A stretch of 64,000 bases of DNA from Spartobacteria bacterium (GCA_947487385.1 CANKWU010000010.1:1-64000); one strand, 5' to 3'; positions 49,821 through 59,441 are shown, numbered from the stretch's first letter. Notes: generated from the sequence alone by a model not told the origin. Numbers and translations are program-made.

Positions 49821-52082
49821 CTAAGGAACTGCTAAAGTCCAAACGCAGGAGTCCTCAAGGGTCTTCTCTCCGGATTTTGCGGTGACTTGAATGGTGTTTT
49901 TGCCGGGTTGGAGGGTGATGCCTGACCAGTAGGCGATCTTAAGATCGCCAGGCTTAATGGGGTCGAACGACTTTCCGTTCACGCTGAGAATGACCTCGGG
50001 GCAGTTGGAATAGACTTTCACGTCCGTCGTTGGCAGGGTGCGGTTCACAGCCCTGCGCGAAGTGATGTAGACCATCGGATCAGGGTTCCAGTTTGCCTTG
50101 TAGAAGAAGAAGGCATCCTTCCTGAACCTGCGGTCATGGGTCGCTAGACCCTTGTCGTTGAGCGCCGGTGAATTTCCTTCATTCCGCGCCCTGTATGCGA
50201 AATCAAACATGTTCCAGACGAAACTTCCCCAGAGATTCGGGTTATTCGCGATGTCCTTCCAATCCCTCTCATGCACAAAGGCCTGCCACTCCTCGGGATG
50301 GAACGAACCCGCGGGCAGGGGCTGAATCAGCGTCCCCTCGGTGTGGTGGGAGATATTGGCTCCGGCACCGTATTCGCTGACGGCGATTCGTTTGCCAACT
50401 TCCTTGCTGAACGAGGCGACTCTGTCAGCCAACGTAGGCTCGGAGACTTTCTGATACCATCCGGGGTAGAGATTCAGCCCGATCTGTTCTGGAACGTGAT
50501 TGAAGGATTTGTTCGGGTGGCAGGAGGCTGCGACGAGCAGTCGCGAGGTGTCGATTTCCTTGGCTGCCGACTGGAGGCGTTGAAGGCCTTTGTCGCTCGG
50601 CGGCATGGAAGCCTGTCCCAGTTCATTGAAGATCCCCCACCAAGCGATGCTCGGGTGATTGTAGAGTTGGTGGATCATCTCGCGGAGAAATACCTCGCTG
50701 TTGGCCCAGAACTCCCGAGTATCCCTTGTCGTATCCACCAAGGAGACCTCGTCCCAGAGAAGGACTCCCTCGCGGTCGTTGATGCGGTGCCAGTTCTCAC
50801 TCTGAGGGTAATGGGCATTCCTGACGGCGGTCACTCCCATCTCCTTCATAAGGGCCGCATCCCTCTCCTCATCTTGGGGGGAGAGCGCCCATCCCTTGTT
50901 ACGGAAATCCTGATGGCGATTCACTCCATACACCGGATACGGCTCCCCATTGAGAAGAAATCCCTTCTCCTGTGAGATGGCGACGGTACGGAGACCCAGC
51001 GGTTGGATCATCTGATCGATGGTCTTGCCCTCGGAGATCAGGCTTACCGTGACGCTGTAGAGGTAGGGATCCTTGCGACCGATCCAACGATGAGGAGAGG
51101 GGATGGGGAGGTTTTGAACAACGGCCAACGTCTCCTCCGCGGGAACAGATTGATTGGTGGAAGCGCTTGCGACCACATGACCCGAGGCATCCTTGACCTC
51201 GCATTGCACAGTGACCGAGTCTGCCTCCACTGCTTCCTGTTGCGTCTCCGGCTTCGGGGCGCTAGGGAGATGATTTTTTTCTGCGGCACGGGCCTTCTCC
51301 AAGGCAACGTTCATTTGAGCCGTGTGCCCGTCGGAAACCATTGTGCGGATTTCCACGATAGCCTCCTTCTCATTGAGTGACCGCGTGGTGAGGTAGACAC
51401 CGGGAGATGCATCATCCAGAGGGGAAATACAGAACTCATCGGTTACAATGATCTCCGCATCGCGGTAGAGTCCTCCTTGGACATTGAAATCTCCAGAGAG
51501 AGGGGGCAGATCCTCACGATGGGTATTGTCAACCTGAACCCTTAGTTCATTGGTTTGCCCGAACTTGAGATAAGGGGTCAGCTCGTAGCAGAAGGCGGTG
51601 AATCCGCCGCGATGCTCCCCGAGTAGGGTCTTGTTGATGTAGGTTCTTGCCACTGTGCCGGCTGCACCGAAACGGGCAAAGACCCTCTTCTCACCCTTCC
51701 ATTCCGCGGGAACCTGGATCGCATGCTCATACCAGCCGTCGCCTTGGTAATATTTGTTCTTGAGGTGGGGATCCTTGGTCTCCCTTTCCTTTTGGGCGAC
51801 TTTCTCCGTGGCATTCCTCTCCTCGGTGAGCCTCTTCGCATCTGCCTCCGTCTCGGGCTTGTCGCTGACCTCAGCCGGGCCGGATTGGGCATCAAGGGCG
51901 TTCCAGGTGTGGGGGACACTCACCTTCTCCCAGAGTGCGGATGGAGCGAAAATATCCGAGCCACCTTTCAAAAAGAGCCAACCCTGATCCAGAGGCATGA
52001 CCTCCCGCTGGGCAAGTGTCGTGGCTGTCGTGGCTATTGAGAGGAAAACGACGAGAAGATGATTGGGGAGAAGTTGTTTCAT
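49821..52082 (-). CDS. GH2 beta-galactosidase-type glycoside hydrolase, exported
   Basis: A 753-residue protein from MKQLLPNHLL with signal peptide (VVFLSIATTATTLA). Sugar-binding domain about 40-200 (VPHTWNALD, GDGWYEHAIQVP), Ig-like domain 210-330, TIM barrel 330-620 with acid/base in IFNELGQ and nucleophile in VSEYGAGA, and a C-terminal Ig-like domain (GITLQPGKNTIQVTA). Two charged low-complexity inserts stand out: one after VPHTWNALD (KPETEADAKRLTEERNATEK) and one in the Ig-like domain (ALEKARAAEKNHLPSAPKPE). Substrate could be beta-galactoside or related polysaccharide. Confidence 0.85.
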   Translation of the reverse strand: MKQLLPNHLLVVFLSIATTATTLAQREVMPLDQGWLFLKGGSDIFAPSALWEKVSVPHTWNALDAQSGPAEVSDKPETEADAKRLTEERNATEKVAQKERETKDPHLKNKYYQGDGWYEHAIQVPAEWKGEKRVFARFGAAGTVARTYINKTLLGEHRGGFTAFCYELTPYLKFGQTNELRVQVDNTHREDLPPLSGDFNVQGGLYRDAEIIVTDEFCISPLDDASPGVYLTTRSLNEKEAIVEIRTMVSDGHTAQMNVALEKARAAEKNHLPSAPKPETQQEAVEADSVTVQCEVKDASGHVVASASTNQSVPAEETLAVVQNLPIPSPHRWIGRKDPYLYSVTVSLISEGKTIDQMIQPLGLRTVAISQEKGFLLNGEPYPVYGVNRHQDFRNKGWALSPQDEERDAALMKEMGVTAVRNAHYPQSENWHRINDREGVLLWDEVSLVDTTRDTREFWANSEVFLREMIHQLYNHPSIAWWGIFNELGQASMPPSDKGLQRLQSAAKEIDTSRLLVAASCHPNKSFNHVPEQIGLNLYPGWYQKVSEPTLADRVASFSKEVGKRIAVSEYGAGANISHHTEGTLIQPLPAGSFHPEEWQAFVHERDWKDIANNPNLWGSFVWNMFDFAYRARNEGNSPALNDKGLATHDRRFRKDAFFFYKANWNPDPMVYITSRRAVNRTLPTTDVKVYSNCPEVILSVNGKSFDPIKPGDLKIAYWSGITLQPGKNTIQVTAKSGEKTLEDSCVWTLAVP

Positions 52083-52495
52083 GGGGGAGAATGAGACGAG
52101 AAGAGGAAGTCGTTCTCTAACCTCACTACCCCTCCACATCAACTATTAGTTCAGTTCAGTTTATGCAATGGAATCATAGAAACAGAGAAATCTTGTTCGC
52201 CAGGGAGTGAAAGGACTCAGAACAGAAGCAGCGGAAAGGAAAAAGCGATTGGGGATTGGGCTACAAAACGCTTAAAAAATCACAAGATTTAAATGATCAG
52301 TATTTTATAAAATCATAAACCTTGTAAAATTGAATGAGTTGCTGAGCCAGGGGCTGGCTTTACCACCAAGAAAACAGCCAAAGACGTGAAAAGGAACTGA
52401 TTAGGGAAGTCAAGCATCGAGGGATCTGCGATCCTTTTATCACGAAGGCCTTGCGACTCACTCTCGTAAGCCAGCCAACGCAGAGATGACTCTTC
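52083..52495. other. AT-rich intergenic gap, no gene seen
   Basis: Low-GC stretch between the GH2 start and the M20 stop codon. It holds an A/T-rich segment near 52270-52340 (ATTTTATAAAATC palindrome) and stops in all frames. It would contain the promoter of the GH2 gene; no clear -35/-10 pair could be chosen. Confidence 0.5.
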
Positions 52496-53845
52496 TCACA
52501 TAGTCGCAATCTCCGCTGTAAATTTCTGAAAAAAAGCTGCTCCCAGATCGAGGTGGGCAAGGGGATAGGATTCGTTAGGAGCGTGTGCCTGACAGTCTGG
52601 AAGGCCGAGTCCTAGCATGATAACCGGAACTTGAAGGATTTTCTGGAGCATCACGGCGGCCGGAATGCTTAACCCCTCTCTTGTGAGAGCCGGAGGCATC
52701 CCAAAAAGATTTTCCGTAACTGCGATTGCCACTTGAATAAAGGCATTGTCAGGAGATGTGTAAAAAGGCTCTCCCCCATGATCATAAATGACCATCCCCG
52801 TCACTCCTTCCTTCTCAAGTTCCTTTTCGATCCAATCCTTCACGAGAGCGGCGATGGCTTCGGAATCCTGCCCGGGTACGAGTCTGCAGCTCAACTTTGC
52901 TGATGCCGAGGAGGGAATAATGGTTTTGCTTCCATTCCCTTGGTAACCCGAGGTGATCCCATTGATTTCGGCCGTGGGGCGTCCCCAGACCCGTTCCAGC
53001 ACGGAGCAATTCCTCTCCCCTCCTCGAGGAGCAATGCCAGTCGCCTTCTCAAACCACGCTTCATCCCATGGAAGACGTTGCCAGGATTCCAATTCCTGAG
53101 CAGGCACCGGAAGGCATCCTTCATAAAATCTTGGGATCGCGACTCCACCATCTTCCGTAATCATGCGTGATAGAACCTTGCTGAGCGCAAGCGCTGGATT
53201 GGATGCCGCTCCACCGAATATTCCTGAATGAAGATCGGCGCGGGGGCCTTGCACAATGACGTCAAAACAGGCTATGCCACGAAACCCTAGAGTGAGCGCT
53301 GGCTTCCCGGGGGCAATCATGCTGGTGTCTGAAATGAGGATGGCATCACAGGAAAGCGCTTCTTGGTGCTCCTCTAAGTATTCCTTCATATTCGGACTGC
53401 CTATTTCCTCCTCACCATCCAGTAGAACAAGGACATTGACGGGGAGTGTCCCATGAACCAGCAATTCCCTTAGTCCAAGCAGATGGGAAAACGTTTGCCC
53501 TTTGTTGTCGGTGGCTCCTCTCGCATAAATCATGCCCTCTCGGATCTCGGGCTCAAACGGGGGACTGAGCCATAGATTCAGCGGTTCGGCAGGCTGAACG
53601 TCATAATGACCATAGAGCAAGAGTGTGGGCTTTCCTTGCTGATGCTCGGATCTTGCGAAGATAATCGGCGCACCCTTGGTCGTGTGAATCTCCACCTGCA
53701 TCCCCCATTTTTGCAGCAGGAGACTCATCCACTCAGCACAAGACTGCATGACAGATGCTTGTGCCGGATCGGCACTGATGGAAGAAAATCTTAGATATTC
53801 ATAAAACAGGGCTATCTCATCACCTCCAGCGACTTTCTTGGTCAT
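52496..53845 (-). CDS. M20-family metallopeptidase/amidohydrolase (ArgE/DapE/dipeptidase type)
   Basis: Cytoplasmic zinc hydrolase of 449 residues. The metal motifs are LLYGHYDVQP (His), GATDNKGQ (Asp), LDGEEEIGS (catalytic Glu-Glu), LISDT (Asp) and a C-terminal His in CQAHAPNES. The dimerisation domain lies about 185-330. Family members cleave dipeptides, N-acyl amino acids or gamma-glutamyl amides. It overlaps the sarcosine-oxidase-like gene by four bases (ATGA), so it acts in the same pathway; hydrolysis of a glutamyl-amine product would be one plausible job. Confidence 0.8.
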   Translation of the reverse strand: MTKKVAGGDEIALFYEYLRFSSISADPAQASVMQSCAEWMSLLLQKWGMQVEIHTTKGAPIIFARSEHQQGKPTLLLYGHYDVQPAEPLNLWLSPPFEPEIREGMIYARGATDNKGQTFSHLLGLRELLVHGTLPVNVLVLLDGEEEIGSPNMKEYLEEHQEALSCDAILISDTSMIAPGKPALTLGFRGIACFDVIVQGPRADLHSGIFGGAASNPALALSKVLSRMITEDGGVAIPRFYEGCLPVPAQELESWQRLPWDEAWFEKATGIAPRGGERNCSVLERVWGRPTAEINGITSGYQGNGSKTIIPSSASAKLSCRLVPGQDSEAIAALVKDWIEKELEKEGVTGMVIYDHGGEPFYTSPDNAFIQVAIAVTENLFGMPPALTREGLSIPAAVMLQKILQVPVIMLGLGLPDCQAHAPNESYPLAHLDLGAAFFQKFTAEIATM

Positions 53846-54990
53846 GACGAGGCCTTGATAACAAAGCGCGACGCCTTGAACGGTGCTAGATTTTGAGTGC
53901 TAGATCCCTTTGTGACTAGATCCTTGGCAATTTCTCCGGTCACCGTTGCGTACTTGAAACCGTGACCACTAAAGCCCCCGAGCACCCAGGCCCCCTCGAC
54001 TCCCGGCACGCCATCGATTATCGGTGAACGATCCGGGGTATTTTCAAAAAAGCAGGAGACCATGGAAAGAATCGGTCCATTGGCAGAGGGAAAATAGCGA
54101 CTCACAAATTGGCGCATATCAGCTTCGTCCTCTTGATTAGGCTCAACACGCGGTTTCCCAGGATCCACAGATGGAGAGGGCGTTTCACGAAGACGTCCCA
54201 GTTTGAACCCCGGGATCCCATGTGTCGGAAATCCATAGAAATGACCGGTCTCCTCGGAATCCACAATCCACACAGGAAGATTCTCCTCGCTGAAATTGGC
54301 AAAATCGCAAAACGGTGCAAACCATCCCAGCACTGTTCTCTCGGCTTCCACTGGAAGGTCAAGCAGCTTTCCGATCCAGGCACCGGTTGTGAAGACAATC
54401 TGACCGGCTTCATAGTCACCCCTATCTGTTCTGAGAGTGAAATGTCCCGTTTTTTTCCTCCATGAGAGGAGCTGTTCCATCCCATGAATTTCAGCTCCCT
54501 GCGCCAATGCAAGATTCGTATGAGTTGTGATACTCGCCTCAGGCAGCACAAATCCTGATCCTGGTTGAAAAACACCGATCATATCCTCATCTGGAGTCAA
54601 TGCTGGGTACCGTTTCGAAAGTTCGGTGGCGCTGAGTACTTCATGCGGAATATCGTAGGCTTGGCAGGCTCTCAATGAGCCGGTAAAAATCGCCCCCTCC
54701 GGAACTGAAACATCCAGACTGCCGATACGATGGAAGAGGCGATCTCCTCCCAACTCCCCAAGTTCATCCCAGAGTTCGACGGCTCTCTGAACCAGCGGCA
54801 CGTACTTTGTGCTCTCATGCAATCCAAGGCGAAGAATCCGCGTCGCACCGTGAGAACTCCCCCGAGTGTTGGGAATACCAAACTGTTCAAGGCCGAGGAC
54901 TTTTAATCCTGCCCTGGCAAGATGAAAACAAGCTGCACTTCCCATTCCTCCGACGCCGATGACCGCGACATCGAAACTCTTCGCTCCCAT
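53842..54990 (-). CDS. Monomeric sarcosine oxidase-like flavoenzyme (DAO family)
   Basis: FAD-dependent amine oxidase of 382 residues. The dinucleotide fold is VAVIGVGGMGSAACFHLARAG; GSSHGATRILRLG is the flavin-contact segment of monomeric sarcosine/N-methyltryptophan oxidases. The Cys in SCFFENTPDRSPIIDG stands where covalent FAD binds in sarcosine oxidase, and VLGGFSGHGFKYATVTGEI closes the fold. It would oxidise an N-methyl amino acid, giving formaldehyde and H2O2. The start is 2 bases after the ligase stop. Confidence 0.82.
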   Translation of the reverse strand: MGAKSFDVAVIGVGGMGSAACFHLARAGLKVLGLEQFGIPNTRGSSHGATRILRLGLHESTKYVPLVQRAVELWDELGELGGDRLFHRIGSLDVSVPEGAIFTGSLRACQAYDIPHEVLSATELSKRYPALTPDEDMIGVFQPGSGFVLPEASITTHTNLALAQGAEIHGMEQLLSWRKKTGHFTLRTDRGDYEAGQIVFTTGAWIGKLLDLPVEAERTVLGWFAPFCDFANFSEENLPVWIVDSEETGHFYGFPTHGIPGFKLGRLRETPSPSVDPGKPRVEPNQEDEADMRQFVSRYFPSANGPILSMVSCFFENTPDRSPIIDGVPGVEGAWVLGGFSGHGFKYATVTGEIAKDLVTKGSSTQNLAPFKASRFVIKASS

Positions 54991-54992
54991 GA

Positions 54993-56354
54993 TCAGAAGG
55001 CCGTAAGGTATTGATCCGTTTCCCATTGGGAAACTGTCTTGTGGTACTCATTCCACTCCTGCCATTTCAATTTTAGGAGTTCTCCCTTGATCGGGCCAAG
55101 GGAATCCAGAATCACGCGGTCTTGCTCCAATTCAGTCAGCGCCTCGCGGAGCAACTGAGGTAATGTGTTGAGACCCTTGCGGTAGATTTCTTCGCGGGTG
55201 ATGCTATAGAGGTTGCCGAGATTAGGATCAGGACAAGACATTTCCTTATCAATGCCATCGAGACCCGCTGCAAGATAAGCGGCAAAGACGAGATAAGGAT
55301 TGCAGGCGGCGGAGACGGAGCGATCTTCGACATGCCCGGGGCCGCAGATTCGCAGCATTTGCGTGCGGTTGTTATCCCCCATGCTGATGAAGGCTGGAGT
55401 CCAAGTGAATCCTGATCGTGGACTTGTAAGGCTAGGCCCGACAAGAAGTCGCTTGTAGCAATTTACTGTCGGCGAAGTAATCGCGCACAGGGCTGGTGCA
55501 TGGGCAAGGACACCTGCAAGGAAATGATAGGCCAATTTCGATAGTCCAAAGCCCCTTGGATCGGCCTCATCCGTAAAAAGATTCTCACCCGTCTTGAGAT
55601 CGGCAAGATGGTAATGAAGATGGGCACCACTCCCCGTCCTGCCGCTGAACGGTTTTGCCATGTGCGTGGCAATCGCCCCATATTTTGGAGCGATCTGGGA
55701 AGTCATCATTTTGAAAAAAGTATATCTGTCTGCCGTAACCCCCGCCTCGGTATAATGAAAGTTGACCTCATACTGGCCGTTTGCATCCTCATGGTCAGCC
55801 TGATAGACCCCCCATCCCAGAGCATTGCACGCCTGGGTTATTTCCTTGAGATATTCAGCAGCTTGGGACATCGCCTTGAAGTCGTAGCAAGGCTTGGAGA
55901 GTTTATCGATGCCGGCCGGATCCCAAGGCTCGATACCGCCGCTGGGCGTGCGCACAACCAGAAAGTGCTCAGGCTCGATACCAATATTGAACACGAACCC
56001 TTTCGCTGCTGCCTTTGCTAGCATCTGCTTGAGATTTTGCCTTGGGCAGTAGGGATGGATCTGTCCATCGACGAAGAGATCCGCAGCAAAACGAGCAATC
56101 CCAGGGGCCCACGGCAACGGGGTGTAGCTGTCGAGATCAATCCTCGCAAGCATGTCATGGGAATGAGGCCCCTGTCCCATGCCCCAGACCGCGGCTCCGG
56201 CAAATCCCGCACCCTCGTCAACAAGGGTATCCAGCGTTTCAACGGGACACATTTTCACTTTCGCCGCACCATGGATATCGACGAATTGTGCCAGGATAAA
56301 CTGGATTCCATCGGCTGCGAGTTGTTCCCTGATCTGTTCCTTAGTTTTAAACAT
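54993..56354 (-). CDS. GmaS/GlnT-type glutamate-amine ligase (gamma-glutamylmethylamide synthetase-like)
   Basis: Glutamine-synthetase-family ligase of 453 residues. FVDIHGAAKVKMCPVETLD and GFAGAAVWGMGQGPHSHD at the N-terminus are typical for the GmaS/GlnT group; catalytic motifs are NIGIEPEHFLV, HEDANGQYEVNF, GSGAHLHYHL, NCYKRLLVGP and NNRTQMLRICG. In the N-methylglutamate pathway GmaS makes gamma-glutamylmethylamide from methylamine. It is the first gene of a leftward operon with the oxidase and M20 hydrolase and is divergent from the MgsABC-like genes. Confidence 0.82.
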   Translation of the reverse strand: MFKTKEQIREQLAADGIQFILAQFVDIHGAAKVKMCPVETLDTLVDEGAGFAGAAVWGMGQGPHSHDMLARIDLDSYTPLPWAPGIARFAADLFVDGQIHPYCPRQNLKQMLAKAAAKGFVFNIGIEPEHFLVVRTPSGGIEPWDPAGIDKLSKPCYDFKAMSQAAEYLKEITQACNALGWGVYQADHEDANGQYEVNFHYTEAGVTADRYTFFKMMTSQIAPKYGAIATHMAKPFSGRTGSGAHLHYHLADLKTGENLFTDEADPRGFGLSKLAYHFLAGVLAHAPALCAITSPTVNCYKRLLVGPSLTSPRSGFTWTPAFISMGDNNRTQMLRICGPGHVEDRSVSAACNPYLVFAAYLAAGLDGIDKEMSCPDPNLGNLYSITREEIYRKGLNTLPQLLREALTELEQDRVILDSLGPIKGELLKLKWQEWNEYHKTVSQWETDQYLTAF

Positions 56355-56416
56355 AATGATTCTTTTGTGATCGTTAACGACCTTCACACTGGAAAAGGCA
56401 GTCTGTCAATTTCATT

Positions 56417-56434
56417 ATGCAACAGGAGTTGCAT
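56417..56434. promoter_or_regulatory. Perfect palindrome in the divergent promoter region
   Basis: ATGCAAC-AGGA-GTTGCAT: seven-base perfect arms with a four-base centre, in the 113 bases between the GmaS-like and MgsA-like start codons. This is the form and place of an operator for a dimeric HTH protein; the XRE-cupin regulator at the end of the cluster is the obvious candidate. Confidence 0.55.
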
Positions 56435-56467
56435 TAAAAGAAACTTTTACTCATAGTGGAATGCATC

Positions 56468-57403
56468 ATGTGTGGAATTGCATCTTTCTTCGCCAAAACT
56501 CCTGCCATGGAGAATCAACTCGGAAGTCTTTTTGTGCCGATGCTCACCTGCCTCAGTGATCGCGGTCCGGACAGTGCGGGTTTTGCGGTCTATCGAGATC
56601 AGGCGCTGGAGGGAACTGTCAAGATCGTGGCCCAACATCCCGAGGTTGGATTCGAATGGGAAGGTTTCTTTAAACCCTTCGGAGCGGTTTCACTCAACGT
56701 CATTGCAAGTCATTGCGTTGCTGTTGTTCCGGGACAGCCGGAAATCGTTCGTGCGAAACTTGAACTTGCAGGCGTTACCGTGATGTGTGTCGGTTCATCC
56801 ATGGAAATTTTCAAAGAAAAGGGATTCCCATGTGACGTGATGAAGATGTTCCAGCTCGAGCGAGCCGTTGGCAGCCATGCCATCGGCCATACGCGCATGG
56901 CCACCGAAAGCGCCGTGTCAACTGCCGGGTCACATCCCTTCTCGACAGGTAGTGACTTATGTCTGGCACACAACGGATCCTTGAGTAATCACAATAGCCT
57001 GCGACGTAACCTACGGAGAGAGGGGATCACCTTCCGCACGGAAAACGACTCCGAGGTGGCGGCTGGATACCTTTCCTGGCGGTTACAATCGGGCGATTCA
57101 CTGGAGGCGGCGCTGGAGGCGGCACTCCGCGATCTTGACGGATTCTTCACCTTTGCGATTGGCACCAAGGATGGATTCGCCGTGCTTCGTGATCCGATAG
57201 CCTGCAAGCCCGCTGTCTTGGCGGAGACTGATGAGTATGTTGCCATGGCTTCGGAATATCGCTCCCTAGCCCATCTCCCTGGAATCGAGGAGGCTCGTAT
57301 CTGGGAACCGGAACCAGCACGCATCTACACCTGGGAAAAATCGAAAGGAACTCCATCCGCCTCCAGCACTGCCACGTCCATCTCCATCTCCCTCGCAGCA
57401 TGA
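56468..57403 (+). CDS. MgsA/GlxB-like class II glutamine amidotransferase-type protein
   Basis: A 311-residue Ntn-hydrolase-type protein. The start at 56468 places Cys directly after Met (MCGIASFF), as needed for the N-terminal nucleophile; the track start adds four codons. HTRMATESAVSTAGSHPFS and CLAHNGSLSNHNSLRR are typical amidotransferase motifs. In the three-part N-methylglutamate synthase this subunit handles the glutamyl-amide substrate. Followed by the GXGXG subunit with four-base overlap. Confidence 0.82.
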   Translation: MCGIASFFAKTPAMENQLGSLFVPMLTCLSDRGPDSAGFAVYRDQALEGTVKIVAQHPEVGFEWEGFFKPFGAVSLNVIASHCVAVVPGQPEIVRAKLELAGVTVMCVGSSMEIFKEKGFPCDVMKMFQLERAVGSHAIGHTRMATESAVSTAGSHPFSTGSDLCLAHNGSLSNHNSLRRNLRREGITFRTENDSEVAAGYLSWRLQSGDSLEAALEAALRDLDGFFTFAIGTKDGFAVLRDPIACKPAVLAETDEYVAMASEYRSLAHLPGIEEARIWEPEPARIYTWEKSKGTPSASSTATSISISLAA

Positions 57404-58074
57404 GCACTTTTGATCTCTCTAAAATCTCCGTCCGCGAGTTAAATCAGCATTTGCATCAGCTCTCGGAAGTAAACGATATCGACATTCTTGAACCCCGAGG
57501 CGCACATGCCGTGGCCTGTGGATTGACAGCTCCGCTCAATGTGAGCATTCGCGGGCCTGTCGGTTATTATTGTGCAGGCATGAATGAAAGGGCGACCGTC
57601 ACCGTCCATGGGAATGCAGGTACTGGAGTAGCGGAGAACATGATGTCGGGGGAAGTCCGTGTGCTGGGAAATGCGAGCCAGTCGGCTGGTGCCACAGCTC
57701 ACGGGGGACTCTTGGTCATCCAGGGCGATGCCTCGGCGAGATGTGGCATTTCACTCAAAGGAGCAAGTATTGTTGTCGGCGGATCGGTCGGACATATGAG
57801 CGCCTTCATGGCACAGGCGGGAACCTTGGTCATCTGCGGTGATGCGGGTGACGCCCTGGGCGACTCGATTTATGAGGCCAGGATTTACCTTCGAGGCCAA
57901 GTAGCCAGCCTAGGAGCTGATTGCATTGAGAAAGAGATGAGACCCGAACATCTGGCTGAGTTGACACAATTGCTCACCACGGCAGGAATACACGCCGACC
58001 CCACGATCTTCCGCCGCTATGGATCGGGACGCAGCCTCTATCACTTTCACTCCGATCAGGCATCGGCTTACTAA
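57400..58074 (+). CDS. MgsB/GlxC-like GXGXG-domain protein
   Basis: The 224-residue protein corresponds to the C-terminal beta-helix domain of glutamate synthase as a separate chain. Repeated Gly-rich turns are visible (VHGNAGTGVAENMMSGEVRV, IQGDASARCGISLKGASIVV, VGGSVGHMSAFMAQAGTLVI). The start overlaps the MgsA-like stop (ATGA), and the MgsC-like gene follows 29 bases later. It gives structural support to the amidotransferase/FMN pair. Confidence 0.82.
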   Translation: MSTFDLSKISVRELNQHLHQLSEVNDIDILEPRGAHAVACGLTAPLNVSIRGPVGYYCAGMNERATVTVHGNAGTGVAENMMSGEVRVLGNASQSAGATAHGGLLVIQGDASARCGISLKGASIVVGGSVGHMSAFMAQAGTLVICGDAGDALGDSIYEARIYLRGQVASLGADCIEKEMRPEHLAELTQLLTTAGIHADPTIFRRYGSGRSLYHFHSDQASAY

Positions 58075-58103
58075 CCAAAATATCCCAACCCTGATTCTCT
58101 CTT

Positions 58104-59441
58104 ATGGAAAATAGATCCCAACCTCTTTCTTCGGGACTTCGTGAGTCCGCCACATTCAACCGTCATGTCATTCACGAAATTCAACGGGCTGCGCAAACTG
58201 GTATTTATGATATTCGGGGTTGGGGAGCCAAGCGCAGTCTGCCCCATTTTGACGATCTGGTTTTTCTTGGTGCCAGTATGTCACGCTACCCATTGGAGGG
58301 TTATCGTGAAAAATGTGAAACAGGTGTGATCCTCGGAAATCGTTTTGCGAGCAAGCCGCTGCATCTTGATATTCCGGTCACTATTGCGGGAATGAGTTTT
58401 GGGTCCCTCTCAGGATCCGCAAAGGAAGCTCTGGGCAGAGGCGCCTCTGAAGTCGGGACTTCTACGACCACTGGTGATGGAGGCATGACCGATGAGGAAA
58501 GAGCGCACTCCAAAATGCTGGTCTATCAATATCTTCCATCCCGCTATGGGATGAATCCTCACGATCTGCGTCGCGCCGATGCCATCGAGATCGTTCTGGG
58601 GCAAGGAGCTAAGCCTGGTGGTGGAGGAATGCTCCTCGGACAAAAAATCAGCGACCGTGTCGCAGGCATGCGCACGCTCCCGGCAGGAATCGACCAACGG
58701 AGCGCCTGCCGCCACCCCGACTGGACCGGGCCAGACGATCTGGAAATAAAAATTCAGGAGTTGCGTGAGATTACTGACTGGGAAAAACCGATTTATATCA
58801 AAGTGGGAGCCTCGCGCACTTTTTATGATGTCACCTTAGCGGTGAAATCTGGGGCTGATGTTGTCGTTCTGGATGGCATGCAAGGGGGGACGGGAGCTAC
58901 GCAGGATGTCTTCATCGAGCATGTCGGTATCCCGACACTTCCGGCATTAAGACAGGCTGTCGAGGCCCTCTCGGAGCTTGGAATGCATCGCAAGGTACAG
59001 CTCATTGTCAGCGGTGGAATACGCAACGGGGCCGATGTGGCCAAGGCACTGGCAATGGGAGCAGATGCGGTCTCCATCGGCACCGCCGCCCTCATTGCCC
59101 TGGGGTGCAACTCTCCTCAATACGATGCCGAGTATCAAAAACTCGGGAGCGCGGCTGGATTTTACGATGATTATCAGGATGGTAAAGATCCCGCCGGGAT
59201 CACGACTCAGGATCCGGAGCTTGCAGCTCGCCTAGATCCCGTCGAAGGAGGTCACCGGTTGGCAAATTACCTGCGTGTCCTCACCATGGAGGCCCAGACG
59301 ATCGCTAGAGCTTGTGGGAAATCCCATGTCCATAATCTGGAGCCTGAGGATCTAGCGGCACTGACCATCGAGTCCGCCGCGATGGCAGGGGTCCCGATTG
59401 CTGGCACTGACTGGATTCCGGGAAAGCGGGGCGGCTTTTAA
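58104..59441 (+). CDS. MgsC/GlxD-like FMN-binding glutamate synthase-domain protein
   Basis: A 445-residue TIM-barrel flavoprotein matching the central FMN domain of glutamate synthase. TIAGMSFGSLSGSAKEALGRG, GTSTTTGDGGMTDEE, YIKVGASRTFYDVTLAVKSG, LDGMQGGTGATQDVF and IVSGGIRNGADVAKALAMGADAVSIG are diagnostic. Cys residues in IALGCNS may help an Fe-S site. With the two preceding genes it would form an N-methylglutamate synthase-like complex. It is convergent with the XRE-cupin gene, 8 bases apart. Confidence 0.85.
   Translation: MENRSQPLSSGLRESATFNRHVIHEIQRAAQTGIYDIRGWGAKRSLPHFDDLVFLGASMSRYPLEGYREKCETGVILGNRFASKPLHLDIPVTIAGMSFGSLSGSAKEALGRGASEVGTSTTTGDGGMTDEERAHSKMLVYQYLPSRYGMNPHDLRRADAIEIVLGQGAKPGGGGMLLGQKISDRVAGMRTLPAGIDQRSACRHPDWTGPDDLEIKIQELREITDWEKPIYIKVGASRTFYDVTLAVKSGADVVVLDGMQGGTGATQDVFIEHVGIPTLPALRQAVEALSELGMHRKVQLIVSGGIRNGADVAKALAMGADAVSIGTAALIALGCNSPQYDAEYQKLGSAAGFYDDYQDGKDPAGITTQDPELAARLDPVEGGHRLANYLRVLTMEAQTIARACGKSHVHNLEPEDLAALTIESAAMAGVPIAGTDWIPGKRGGF

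Noticed and set aside
52260-52340. AT-rich palindrome as an origin or terminator
   Set aside because: Short, no DnaA-box cluster, no U-tract suitable for the M20 operon.
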